DNA from: Artemia franciscana
Taxonomy: Eukaryota > Arthropoda > Branchiopoda > Anostraca > Artemiidae
DNA: 64,000 nucleotides
Direction of reading: 5' to 3'
NCBI RefSeq assembly: GCF_032884065.1
Contig: NC_088866.1
Location: forward strand, 28,030,440-28,094,439
The translations under genes and the position numbers were made by a program. Below, in pieces: positions 52,887 to 64,000 of the stretch. The notes beneath the pieces are model-generated. The model did not search any database. It had not been told where the DNA came from and saw only the letters and a program-made list of their open reading frames with translations. Numbering within the stretch: the first letter of the stretch is position 1; each line of letters opens with the position of its first letter.

Positions 52887-53190
52887 CTAGCTGTTGGGGT
52901 GGCGCTTCGCTTCACCCCAACACCTAGTTGGTGGGGCGCTTCGCGCCCCCCCAAGACCCCCCGTGCGCGTAAGTCGTTACGCGCCATTGTAGTTGTGTCC
53001 CTGTGTCCCACCTGTGAATATAGATAGATTTATATATGTGTTTCAAACTACGTAAAAATTGCGAATATACAACATTCTTGGCTTTCCCATTGTCTGTCCA
53101 TATACAAAGCCGTATGTACTTATAATGACGTCATATGCAAACGCTCTTTTTACAAACAAACAAACATGCATACACACAACTCGTTTTTAT

Positions 53191-53194
<4 letters not shown>

Positions 53195-53221
<27 letters not shown>
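53195..53221. repeat. (GATA)n microsatellite
   Basis: About seven GATA units next to the outer end of the helicase duplication. Confidence 0.85.
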
Positions 53222-53224
53222 CAA

Positions 53225-54239
53225 TACAAATTAACTACGTAAAACTTGTGAATATACAACAGTCTTCGCTGTCCCATTGTCTGTGCGTATAAATAGATTG
53301 TCAGGTTTACCGACCCTCAAAGATGCAACATACAATTGTACATTGGTAAAGCAATCTGTATTAAGATCTATACCGCATTTTTCTAATGATTGCCCTTGAG
53401 CTTTGTTGATGGTGGTTGCAAATGCTAATCGAATTGGGAATTGCAATCTTTTAAATTGAAAAAGCAGATCCGTTGGAATCATGGGAATGCGAGGAATAAG
53501 AACAGCCACACCCTCATAAGGCCCTGTCAAGATTGTGGCCTCTATTAGGTTTTCCATTGTTTTTTTTACGGCAAGTCGCGTGCCATTGCAAAGCTTTGGT
53601 GGGTTGATATTTCTTAAAAGTATTATTGGTACGCCTATTTTTAGTTGTAGCACGTGTGGTGGAAACCCTGAAGGATCTATGGAATTTAAAAATTCAGATG
53701 GATAATTAACCGCTTCATTTGGTTCCAAAATACAAATTAACTGCGTAAAACTTGCGAATATACAACATTCTTCGCTGTCCAATTGTCGCTGCATATAAAT
53801 AGATTGTCAGGTTTACCGACCCTCGAACATGCAACGTACAATTGTCCATGGGAAAAGCAATCAGTATTAAGATCTATACCACATTTTTCTAATGATTGAC
53901 CTTGAGCTTTGTTAATGGTGATTGCAAATGCTAATCGAATTGGGAATTGCAATCTTTTAAATTGAAAAGGCAGATCCGTGGGAATCATGGGAATGCGAGG
54001 AATAAGAACAGCCTCACCCTCAGAAGGCCCTGTCAAGATTGTGGCCTCTATTAGGTTTTCCATTGTTTTTTTTTTTACGGCAAGTCGAGTGCCATTGCAA
54101 AGCTTTGGTGGGTTGATATTTCTTAAAAGTATTATTGGTACGCCTATTTTTAGTTGTAGCACGTGTGGTGGAAACCCTGAAAGATCTATGGAATTTAAAA
54201 ATTCAGATGGATAATTAACCGCTTCATTTGGTTCCAAAA
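53225..54239 (-). repeat. Tandem duplication of the helicase C-terminus (about 507 bp each)
   Basis: Units 53225-53730 and 53731-54239 both run from TACAAATTAACT(A/G)CGTAAAAC to CATTTGGTTCCAAAA and encode the same region (VNYPSEFLNSIDxSGFPPHV to VVYSQVLRS). The distal unit has diverged (YVACSRV became YVASLRV). A third scrap of the unit start is at 53041-53112. Confidence 0.85.
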
Positions 54240-57200
54240 CTGTTTCGACTGACTTGTAAAGGACTGCCTGGTCTCGAATCTTGGTCAAAACAATATTGTT
54301 GATTTCGTGGACGTCTATATTTTTGGGTGCGAGAATCGCTCTTTCACTTAGCCATTTATTATTTTTATAATTTTTTAGAATATTCGGAAATACTTTTTCA
54401 ATCAATTCATTTTTGGACGTCACTAAATTACAGAAATCAGCAGGTAGTTGTATACGTCCTGAAATTGAGTCTACTGGGAGCTTTCCGTTTCCAATTGCCA
54501 GCAATTGATCTGAAAATGTTTGACCAGAGTCATCGTTTTGCAATCGGACACGCATATTTGTAGTTAATGTTGATATTTTTACGCGTGCCCAAAAATTAGA
54601 ATTTTTCAGGCAAGCATTCATTTCGTCTGCAGGAGTTGATTATGTATTATAGGTAATGTTTGCCTGAAATCTCCCGCAAGCAATATTAAGGTGCTGCCAA
54701 AGGGTTTCGACTTCCCTCGCAAATCTTTCAAGCATTGATCCAGAGCATCGAGCGATTTTTTGTGTGCCATTGTGCACTCACCCCAAATAATAAGTTGGCA
54801 TTGCTGCAACACTCTACCCATCCCATATGATTTGGAAATATTGCACGTGGGAGTTTCTGTAGAATGCAAATTCAGAGGCAATTTCAAAGCGGAATGAGCA
54901 GTTCTTCCACCAGGCAGCAATGTTGCGGCTATTCCGGACGACGCAATTGCCAACGCTATAACATTTTATGATCGAATTGATGCCAGAATCAGTTTTATCA
55001 CAAACGTTTTACCAGTACCTCCTGGCGCATCCAAAAAGAAAATTTCTCCAACGTTGTTATCGACACAATGCATTATCGTATCATAAATGTCTTTTTGTTC
55101 CGACGTTAACTTGGAAATGTTATTTTGTACATACGACAATAGTTCACTCGTACTTTAACTTTGTTCACGATCCTATTCTACACATGTCGAAACAGCAGCG
55201 ATACGGTTAGGTGAAGGCATTCCCAAATCCTGAAGAGGTTTGTTTGCCATACGTGCGCACAAATCTTCTATAATAACTAAAGTGTAGTTATAAATTTCTG
55301 ATGTAAAATCAAAAGTCATATCTGACGTCTCTAACTGTTTTCGATGGAGTATATCTTCGGAAATTTTTGACTTATATTTTTCCCATTACTCTGTAGGAGC
55401 TGATGGAGAGCAAGTTGTTAAAATGATGCCAAACAATGCACGAATTTGACTTGGGGTTGACGTTTCGCACGCGTCATTGATGCAGTTATCCCAGTGTTGG
55501 TCATTCTCCAATAAATTCAGAGCTTGGCATGCACTACGGTAAGTGTCATGTATAGTACCGTTTACAGTTCTCAAATACTCAAAGGATGTCGGACCGGGTA
55601 TATTCACCAAAAGCAGGCGTAGAAAGAAGCATTCGTGTTGATTGGGGTGAACGGTGTAGAGTCTTCCTATCGTGGTATCTTTGAAGATGGTAGGTTTGCC
55701 GTCGACTGACTTACCCTGTTTTCGACGTTCAACTACTTTATTTTTAGTATTCCACGTGTAATACGAAGGCACTTCAGTATACAGCAGTTTTTTTGCAAAT
55801 TAATCATTTTTGCACAGCGAAAAAAAGCTGTTAATGTTGTATCCGGTGGATTCAGGGCTCTTTGTTGCACGTTGGTTTCCGTGAAATAAACACGTTGACC
55901 ATTCTGTAAATGTACCGCTAAGTGAACAACAGCTGGACTACGTTCATGTATCGGAAATGAAAGAATTCGTCAAACAGCTTCATTACTGCTTATGTATCTT
56001 CCAGCCTGATATTGTACGATTTCGTCGAAATCTTTGATTTCGGGCTGCATGCCAAAAACTGCCATGTCACTGCCTTTGTTGACGTATTTACATTTGTATT
56101 TGATTGCCTTTACGGAGTTACAGTAATCAACGTTTATGTGTGCATTAAATGTTTTTGATAATAATAGGGAATATGGAACAACCCACTGGTTATCTACTTC
56201 GTTGGTGGTACCGCTACGCTTCTTTATTATTGCTGTTTTACCGCCATCTTTAGTAGATCTTCTTCTATATTGTGGGTAACCATCATTGCCAGTAATTGTG
56301 TTTGATACTAAAAGTCGAGGATATTGCTTTGTGCACCTTCCTTTGGCCATGCATGGTGAATTTTCGTTCAGTGCACCGCAAGGTCCATGTATCATATTTT
56401 TTACAATAATATCATGTAACCCCTTATCGACATTTTTATCAGGTATTTCAGCGGAAATCACATCATCAATTTCGTTCGAAGTAATTTTTTTTTGTAGCCA
56501 GATTAGTATATGTGCGTGTGGCAAACCTCGTTTTTGCCATTCCACTGAGTACATCCAGCATCGCACTGACCTAAACATTTCAAGTTTTACTATGTAGTTT
56601 ATCAGTGATTTCAACTTGCCGGAAGACACGGGCCGTAATGTCATGCCTATGAACCGCCGATTTGCCTTTAAGTAAAAGCTGCAGTATCTCGTCCCAAGAT
56701 TGATTACATGTAAATGTAATAAATAAATCTGGACGACCATAGAGACGAACATACGCAATAGCATCTTGAGCATATTCATGCATATGACGGGGACTGCCAG
56801 CATATGACGAAGGTAAAAACAATTCACGGCATTTTAAAATATCATTTTCTTCATCCTGCCGAATCATTAGTCTATAGGAATAATAATGCATTGCACTGCA
56901 TTTCTTATTCATTTCTTTGTTAGTGGCTGGATTCATCAATTTAATATTAAAGTGATAGCCGTCGGCTCCATCCCAAAAAATGATAGGATATTGTAGGGCA
57001 TCGTAGCATCGATGAGTTTCAGCAATTCTTAACAACTGAGCGTTTCACTTATGAAGAATAATATCTCGAGGTAAAAACTGATCACCGACCATAACGATTG
57101 CCACTTCGTCGATAGTTGGAGCATTGTATCTACGCACATGCTGGCCAGGAGGGGTTTTGTCAGTGAAAATAACAATTTTATGCGTATCAGTAGGCATCAA

Positions 57201-58286
57201 ATCGATGGCTCTTTTGAATAGACGCACTAAATTATTATTTTCGTGGAAAAGATGTTGCAATTGGGAAACGATTGTCCTTTCAACGTTGGGAGAAATTTCG
57301 CAACGTGCATTCAATTCAGAATTTCTATCACTGATGAAGTACAATTGTAAAAATTTATAATTCTCGCCTGAGAATGGTAGAAGGGACCCTGCTCTATGAT
57401 AAATTTGCCCTTTTACTTTGAAAGTAGACATAAATTGATCTGGATTTTCGATTTGGGCTCCAAACGACGTCATTTGGAAACATGAGTTGTATTTTCTGAT
57501 TTGTGACAAAAAACGCTTAGATTCTGACGTAGTTCCAGTAAGGAAAGTCTTCAATGGCTCTGGTGGTGCAGCCAATAGAGGAAGTTTAACTTTTCCTGAG
57601 GCGCAACACATTCCCATTGTTTCACCATTGAATTTCAAGGCCTTGCAATAGGGACAAATTTTAGATATTGTCCCGATTTGAACACATCTACTCAAGCTAT
57701 AATCATCGACTGGGCTGTACCTGAATGCCAGGCGATAACTTTCAGGTTGCTCTGATTCCTCGGCACGCTTTCTTTTCTTACTTTCTCTATCAGCAGCAAG
57801 CCTGATTTCTTGCTGTTCTTGTGATTCCTCGGCACGCTTTCTTTTCTTACTTTCTCTATCAGCAGCAAGCCTGATTTCTTGCTGTTCTTGTGATTCCTCG
57901 GCAAGCCTTCTTTTTTCACTTTCTCTTTTAGCAGCAAGTCTGCTTTTGCGTTGCTCTGGTAGTTCCTCGGCACGCTTTCTGTTCTTTCTTTCTCTAAACA
58001 GCGAGATTTCTTGCTGTTTTTGTGATTCCTCGGCACGCCTTCTTTTTTCACTTTCTCTTTTAGCAGCAAGTCTGCTTTCGCGTTGCTCTGGTAGTTCCTC
58101 GGCACGCTTTCTGTTCTTTCTTTCTCTATCAGCCTCAAGCCTGTTTCCTTGCTGTTCTTTTGATTCCTCGGCACGCTTTCTTTTCTGACTTTCTCTATCA
58201 GCAGGAAGTTTTTCCGCATAGACTCTTTGAGCATCTTCATCGGCTTTTGCCACTGTAAGTTCATCAGTCATTTTAAACTTAAACAT
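53731..58286 (-). pseudogene. RepHel of the full-length Helitron
   Basis: Starts at MFKFKMTDELTVAKADED (58286; the inner KMTDEL Met is an alternative start). The N-terminus holds seven to eight 23-residue basic repeats, then CPYCKALKF, the Rep region with GLPHAHILIWL (HUH, near 56515) and KAIKYKCKYVNKG (both Tyr kept, near 56085), and the helicase with APGGTGKT (55030-55005), GDFRQTLPII (motif III), INKAQGQSLEKCG and YVACSRVGKPDNLF (motif VI, near 53830). Damage: stop for Arg at 57045 (HK*NAQL), a deletion of about 57 codons near 56825, stops near 55160-55175 (VE*DREQS*), a Lys-to-stop change near 54968, Walker B IIWDE changed to IIWGE (near 54790), and frameshifts. It ends at 53737. Confidence 0.8.
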
Positions 58287-58329
58287 TAACAGATTTCTAC
58301 GTGAACATATATGTCTTAAATATCTTTAA

Positions 58330-58401
58330 TGACGTCACCGTCAAAGCAAAAATGACGACAACTAACTTCATGACGTCAGTCGACACATAAACATGACGTC
58401 A
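58330..58401 (-). promoter_or_regulatory. Three TGACGTCA (CRE/ATF-type) palindromes upstream of RepHel
   Basis: Perfect TGACGTCA at 58330-58337, 58371-58378 and 58394-58401, between the Helitron 5' terminus (58450) and the RepHel start (58286). The same three boxes recur in the leader at 52675-52746. TGACGTCA is the CREB/ATF consensus, so promoter use is plausible but inferred. Confidence 0.45.
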
Positions 58402-58450
58402 CCTGACAGACACGATCCAAAGACAGACAACTTATTTTTATATATATAGA

Positions 58451-60046
58451 TATATAGATGTGCCGGCGTCCCGGTCGTCATTTATGTCCCGATGTCCCGG
58501 TCGTCATTTCTGTCCCGATGTCCCGGTCTGTAATTTCGTCAGTTGAAAACATGACGTCAGTCGACACACAAACATGACGTCACCCGACAGACAGACCCAC
58601 ACACACAAACAACTTATTTTTATATATATAGATAGGTAAGTTGTATGTGTGTTATGTCTGTCGAGTGACGTCATGTCATCATGTCGTTATGAAGTTAGTT
58701 GTCGTCATGTTTGTTATGACGATGACGTCATTAAAGGTATTTTAAAAATTCGTTCAAAGACAAATTTTTAATTGTAAGAAGATTTTGGACGGAAAAATGT
58801 TTAATTGTAAAATGACTGAAGAACCTACAATAGCAACAGCCGAGGAATTTACTCAAAGAGTCTATGCCTTGTGTCCCAGTCTGTAATTTCTGTTTGAGTG
58901 TCGCGGTCGTCATTTATATTCCCGGTGTCCCGGTCGTCATTTTTGTCCCGGTCGTCATTTGTGTTCCGGTGTCCCGGTCTGTAATTTCTCTTTGAGTGTC
59001 CTGGTTGTCATTTATATTCCCTGTGTCCCGGAGCTTTGTTGATGGTGATTGCTAATCGAACATTCATTTTGTCCCGGTCGCTTTCTCTTTGAGTGTCCCG
59101 GTCGTCATTTATATTCCCTATGTCCCGGTGTCTCGGTCGTCATTTGTGTCCCGATGTCCCGGTCTGTAATTTCGTCAGTCGACAAACATGACGTCACTCG
59201 ACACACAGACAACTTATCTATATATATAGATAGATGTCCCGGTCGTCATTTGTGTCCCGATGTCCCGGTCTGTAATTTCGTCGGTCGACAAACATGACGT
59301 CAGTCGACACACAAACATGACGTCACTCGACACACAGACAACTTATTTTTATATATATACATTTGTGCATTTTTTTTAGTTTTTTCTTTTTTTTAGTGTT
59401 TTAGCTTTTTTTAGTTTATTTTTTCTTCTTTAGTTATTTCTTTTTTTAGTTATTTTTTCTTCTTTATTTTTCAGCGTCACTATGAAATACATATCGCCGA
59501 ACCTTTGTTTTTTTTAACTAAAATCTGGTAGGCATTGATGACCTTATCCAAGTCAAAATCCCAAACCCAATCATCATCGCTATCATTTTCAGTTTTGATA
59601 CGTTTTGACTCTCGCTGTCCAGGTGGATTTTCATCTAACTGCGCGGTTTTGCGGTTTGGCATTAACCCTTTGAGCAGATTCCTCGGCTGTTTCTTCTGCC
59701 ATTGTAGGATTTATACTAAAATTTCTCTTTGAATTAACTATTTGAGCAGCTTCCTCGGCTGTTTCTTCTGTCATTTTAAGATTTATACTAAAAATTCCTC
59801 TTTACGTGCTAAGCTTGCTAAAGCTCAACAATTTATAATAAACCTAAAATTTTAAGTATCTGTTTGAAGGTTTTCGAATTACTTTAATCTATTGTCAAAA
59901 TATTTCGAAATATTTATGCAATTTCCAGTTTTTACATTTTAGTTTGTTTTCTTTTTCTTCTTTATTTTTCAGATGTCATATGTCTGGCGTAACAGACAAA
60001 GTGTAACAGACATAACAGACAAACAACTTATTTTTATATATATAGA
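58451..60046. repeat. Mosaic of stacked Helitron 5' ends and fragments
   Basis: AACTTATTTTTATATATATAGA-like 5' termini (minus orientation) recur ending at 58632, 59230 and 60046, with a fourth lacking the final GA near 59360. Between them are leader pieces with TGACGTCA/TGACGTCACTCG, GTCCCGGTCGTCATTT minisatellite units, a + strand leader and start (58631-58870, encoding MTEEPTIATAEEFTQRVYA) head-to-head with a minus one, a helicase scrap at 59033-59060, and the acidic-tail ORF (59480-59662). No complete element can be cut out. Confidence 0.65.
59480..59662 (-). CDS. Helitron accessory acidic ORF, second copy
   Basis: Sixty residues: RKTAQLDENPPGQRESKRIK, TENDSDDDWVWDFDLDKV and INAYQILVKKNKG. 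It matches the C-terminal half of the ORF at 52365-52631 and extends it. It lacks the RepHel-like start, so it is probably a fragment. Confidence 0.4.
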   Translation of the reverse strand: MPNRKTAQLDENPPGQRESKRIKTENDSDDDWVWDFDLDKVINAYQILVKKNKGSAICIS

Positions 60047-61064
60047 TTGTATGAACTTCATCATTGCCCTACCAAGAAAATACACAAGAACTATATCTTT
60101 TCTGTTTGAATAGAAAGTTAAGCTCTAGAGCAAGACGAAGAAAAAAAAAGAAGAAATCAATCATCGGAATTGTGAAATATTCTTTTCCTTTTGTAGAAGA
60201 AGTGAAGAAAGTAACTGCAATGAAAGAAAATAATGTAAAATATGGTTGTTAATCTTGTCAGAATTGCCTTAAGTCAGGTTCACACGCAACATTTGTTCAC
60301 GATTTATGTTTGCTGCACTTGTTACATTGTACTTTAGATTCTCACGTGGCTCCAAAGGTACCAAAAGGCATCTAAAAAGAGTTTCTAGTCATCTTTTAAG
60401 CTTGAACCTGTGGTGATTTCTTCCTATTCTTGTTGTAGTGGCATGAACAGTGTTGTGGTTTAATTTTGTACTTACGGTGGAATTAATTTTTAGAAGTTCT
60501 TCTACCTTGAGTATCTTTGAGTGAGATAGCTTATACTGTTCGTTTAGGCTACATTGTACAGGAATTCCTTGAGGTACATATTTATTTGAAGAGCTACAAA
60601 AGGGTAAACAGACTTATATATAACGTATTAAGAAATTGAAATTTTGTTCATGGACTGGGGTGATGAAACCACACTCAAATTTGTTTCAAAGGCTACCCCC
60701 CCCCCCCCCGTGTGAAAATATTGGATAATAGTGTAGAGATAAATAATAATATGCAACTTTTGGCCTGGATTTGCACTTTCCATAAATACTCACTCCCGCA
60801 TCCTCGCCTGGAAGAATATTCACTTATAGGCTTGGACTGTTTACACATACGGTAAAAAAAAAAAGTTCAAAGAAATTCAAATCTTTGCTTCAATCGTAGC
60901 TTGCGTTGCTCATGGAAATTTTGATTCCTCCCTCCCTCCCCCTCCTAGAGCTTACCATTAAAAAAACAACTTAGGCTTACTTCGAAACAAATGAGAATTG
61001 TGGGTTTTTTCTTTATGCCTTTGTTTTATTAGTATGCAGAATAGTGCAATTTTGTGTTTTACAG
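60047..61064 (+). other. Distal part of the 16.6-kb intron
   Basis: No element recognised. C-homopolymer at 60696-60709. A short basic ORF at 60064-60252 has no support. Ends in the acceptor TGTTTTACAG. Confidence 0.4.
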
Positions 61065-61217
61065 ATTTAGCAGCAGGATTACGTACTAAAACTCATTCAA
61101 AAGACAAGAAACAGTACAATGGAACTTTGGCAAACCAAGAAGTGATCACTGATAAGAAAGCTACAAATGCAAATAAGAGACAGAAAGAACATAAATCTGT
61201 GGTAGAGGAATTTTCAG
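61065..61217 (+). CDS. Unknown Ser/Pro-rich protein, second coding exon
   Basis: Acceptor TTTTACAG ends at 61064 and donor GTATTT begins at 61218. It enters in phase 1, matching the donor at 44442, and leaves in phase 1. It encodes 51 residues: DLAAGLRTKTHSKDKKQYNG, then TLANQEVITDKKATNANKRQ and KEHKSVVEEFSG. Highly charged and Lys-rich, probably still disordered, possibly with a nuclear localisation signal (NKRQKEHK). Linkage to the first exon rests on phase, strand and composition. Later exons lie beyond the window. Confidence 0.5.
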
Positions 61218-61850
61218 GTATTTTTGAATGTATTTATATGGATCATCAAGACCAGACGGTCCGATAAATGCTCTTTTCCTTTCTGGGTTTTGCATAGCAT
61301 GTCCTTACTAATTTTTCTGAGGATGGGGGGATTCATGATACCTAATGAGTTGAAAATTGACAAACTTAAATAGAGAATTTCGTTTTTACAACTTTACATG
61401 GTTCTTTTGTTGGGTGGGGAGGGGAATTCCAAAGTCTTAAACTCAAAACATGGGCAGATTGAATGAAAATCATAAATCTCACTAAAGTTGGTTTTGGTTT
61501 TGAAGCCAGTAATTAAAAATATTAAGCTAAAAGCTCCAATTTCTTTAGCAACAAAAAATTGTCGGTGCTGCATGTCATGCCCTTCCTGTGCTTGATATAA
61601 ATTCAGATAATAAAATAACAAATTCAACCGGAATCATAAAAATAACTCTAAAGGGAAGATGGTAGCACTGCCGAACCCATGGCAAAGTGTCTTTTGAATT
61701 ATTAAATTGTTTTTTTTATTTATAATTTATCAATAATATCAATAATGAAGTTTGACCGACGCAGGGACCTTAGTAGTCAAGAAGCGTCGTTAATTCTTAA
61801 ATAAATAATAATAATAATGAAGTTTGATTATAAATTAAACAAACACAACT
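61218..61850 (+). other. Intron after the second exon, proximal part
   Basis: AT-rich with AAT-type runs (61725-61820). No gene recognised. Confidence 0.4.
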
Positions 61851-61945
61851 TGGAAACAATAGAGAAATTTTTTCAAGACAGTGGAATCCAACTCAGTGAA
61901 TATTTCAGCCATATGTCCAAGGGCCGTCTTCAGTACAACACTAGA
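61850..61945 (-). repeat. Possible Penelope-like 3' tail
   Basis: Minus strand reads CTGAAGA, CGGCC...GGCTG (5-bp stem), AAATATTC, then CACTGAG and more AT-rich sequence. The order parallels the hammerhead-like 3' end of the Penelope-like copy near 34940. No coding part is present. Confidence 0.3.
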
Positions 61946-61968
61946 ATATATATATTTATATATATATA

Positions 61969-63362
<1,394 letters not shown>

Positions 63363-63364
63363 TA

Positions 63365-64000
63365 GTAGTATATGCCCCCATTGAACCAACTGATGGAGAT
63401 ACTAGTGACTCAGATGAATTTTACTTACAGTTACAGGAGCAAATAGACAGGGTACCAGGTAGAAATATGGTGTTTTTGCTAGGAGATTTTAATGCCCAGG
63501 TTGGTAGAAATAGGGATAGATGGTATCCTAGCCTAGGTAATTTTGGTGTAGGAAAAGAAAACAGTAATGGCTATAGGCTTTTGCAATTTTGTAGGTATAA
63601 CAACCTAGTTATAACCAATACGGTGTTTGGTCACAAAATGGCCCATAAGTTGACATGGTATTCACGTGATGGTAAGACAGCAAACCTTATTGATTATGTT
63701 ATTGTAAACAGAAGACTAGCAGGATCAATACAAGATACTAGGGTGTATAGGAGTGCCGTTATTGATGTTAAAAGTAAAGATCACCATCTAGTAGTGTCTA
63801 AGGTTAATTTAAAGCTGAAATTTCGGAAGAGTAACTCCCTCCCGGAAAGTTATGATGTTGGTAGACTTCAGGATGAAAATTTGAGAAAAAAATTCCAGGA
63901 ACAGTTGAGTACTAAACTTGAGGGTTTAAAATTTGACAATGTGGAAGATGGATGGAATAATTTCAGAAAAACAATTTGTGAAGTTGCTGATGGTGTCCTA
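63365..64000 (+). CDS. RTE-type LINE endonuclease, open to the window end
   Basis: Uninterrupted frame of 212 codons with no stop, entering from the TA tract and leaving the window. APE-type endonuclease signs: [32 protein letters not shown] (catalytic GDFN), [23 protein letters not shown] block (DYV) and [16 protein letters not shown] (DHHLV, catalytic DH). The following linker is [17 protein letters not shown]. The N-terminal 80-100 residues of the nuclease are missing, probably cut where the TA tract lies. Other, more decayed copies are at 5806-8790, 10720-11010 and 24405-24510. Confidence 0.85.

Larger units (their letters stand above)
52887..58450 (-). mobile_element. Full-length RepHel Helitron, 5564 bp, inactive
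   Basis: The 5' end TCTATATATATAAAAATAAG begins at 58450 (preceded by A). The 3' end CTAG is at 52887-52890 (followed by T), with the subterminal hairpin at 52893-52921, whose right arm has two mismatches. It has the leader with three TGACGTCA boxes, the RepHel ORF and a minisatellite-poor 3' region. It contains a 507-bp tandem duplication (53225-54239) and a (GATA)n run at 53195-53221. Confidence 0.85.

Noticed and set aside
60064..60252. Small basic ORF (RARRRKKKKK)
   Set aside because: An A-rich run explains the basic residues. It has no homology signal or splice context.

Overview
The window looks like AT-rich eukaryotic nuclear DNA. Its genes are split by GT-AG introns, it has long (TA)n runs, and it is crowded with decayed transposons of many classes. 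The element mix (RTE, CR1-like and other LINEs, a Penelope-like element, hAT, and RepHel Helitrons ending in CTAG) and an MFSD6-type transporter suggest an invertebrate, probably an arthropod. A crustacean is possible, but I cannot name the species. I see no bacterial or viral gene and no operon.

Positions 1-23825 hold the 3' part of an MFSD6-like membrane transporter on the + strand. Eight exons with consistent splice phases encode the last 505 residues up to a stop at 23823-23825; the 5' exons lie outside the window. Its introns carry a LINE RT scrap, a dead hAT transposase, an internally deleted RTE split by a 1480-bp insertion, a tRNA-derived SINE, a 516-bp hAT-type MITE, an antisense LINE with a duplicated RT block, and small repeats.

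Positions 23826-43580 are intergenic and repeat-dominated. They hold a CR1-like LINE lying between long inverted repeats (29115-32262), an antisense LINE of the same type (32938-34640), the GIY-YIG end of a Penelope-like element (34926-35715), an antisense EN-RT LINE (36420-38020), and a degenerate tandem array of about 285-bp units rich in GGATC (40860-42820).

Positions 43581-61217 hold two exons of an unrecognised host gene on the + strand: a 284-residue Ser/Pro-rich N-terminal exon and a 51-residue exon in matching phase. They are separated by a 16.6-kb intron that is a Helitron hotspot. It contains a truncated + strand RepHel copy (45798-49431), a second copy of the 1.5-kb insertion repeat, a complete 773-bp non-autonomous Helitron (51071-51843), a partial one (51844 to about 52790), a full-length but dead 5564-bp RepHel Helitron (52887-58450), and a pile of extra Helitron 5' ends (58451-60046). 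A further complete non-autonomous Helitron (61969-63236, + strand) lies downstream, followed by an uninterrupted RTE endonuclease frame that runs out of the window.

The only probable host functions are the transporter and the unknown Ser/Pro-rich protein. Almost everything else is mobile DNA, much of it nested, which allows relative dating of insertions. The most informative structures are the Helitrons: termini can be placed to the base, CREB-like palindromes lie upstream of the Rep start, a 23-residue repeat forms the Rep N-terminus, and some copies carry an acidic accessory ORF.
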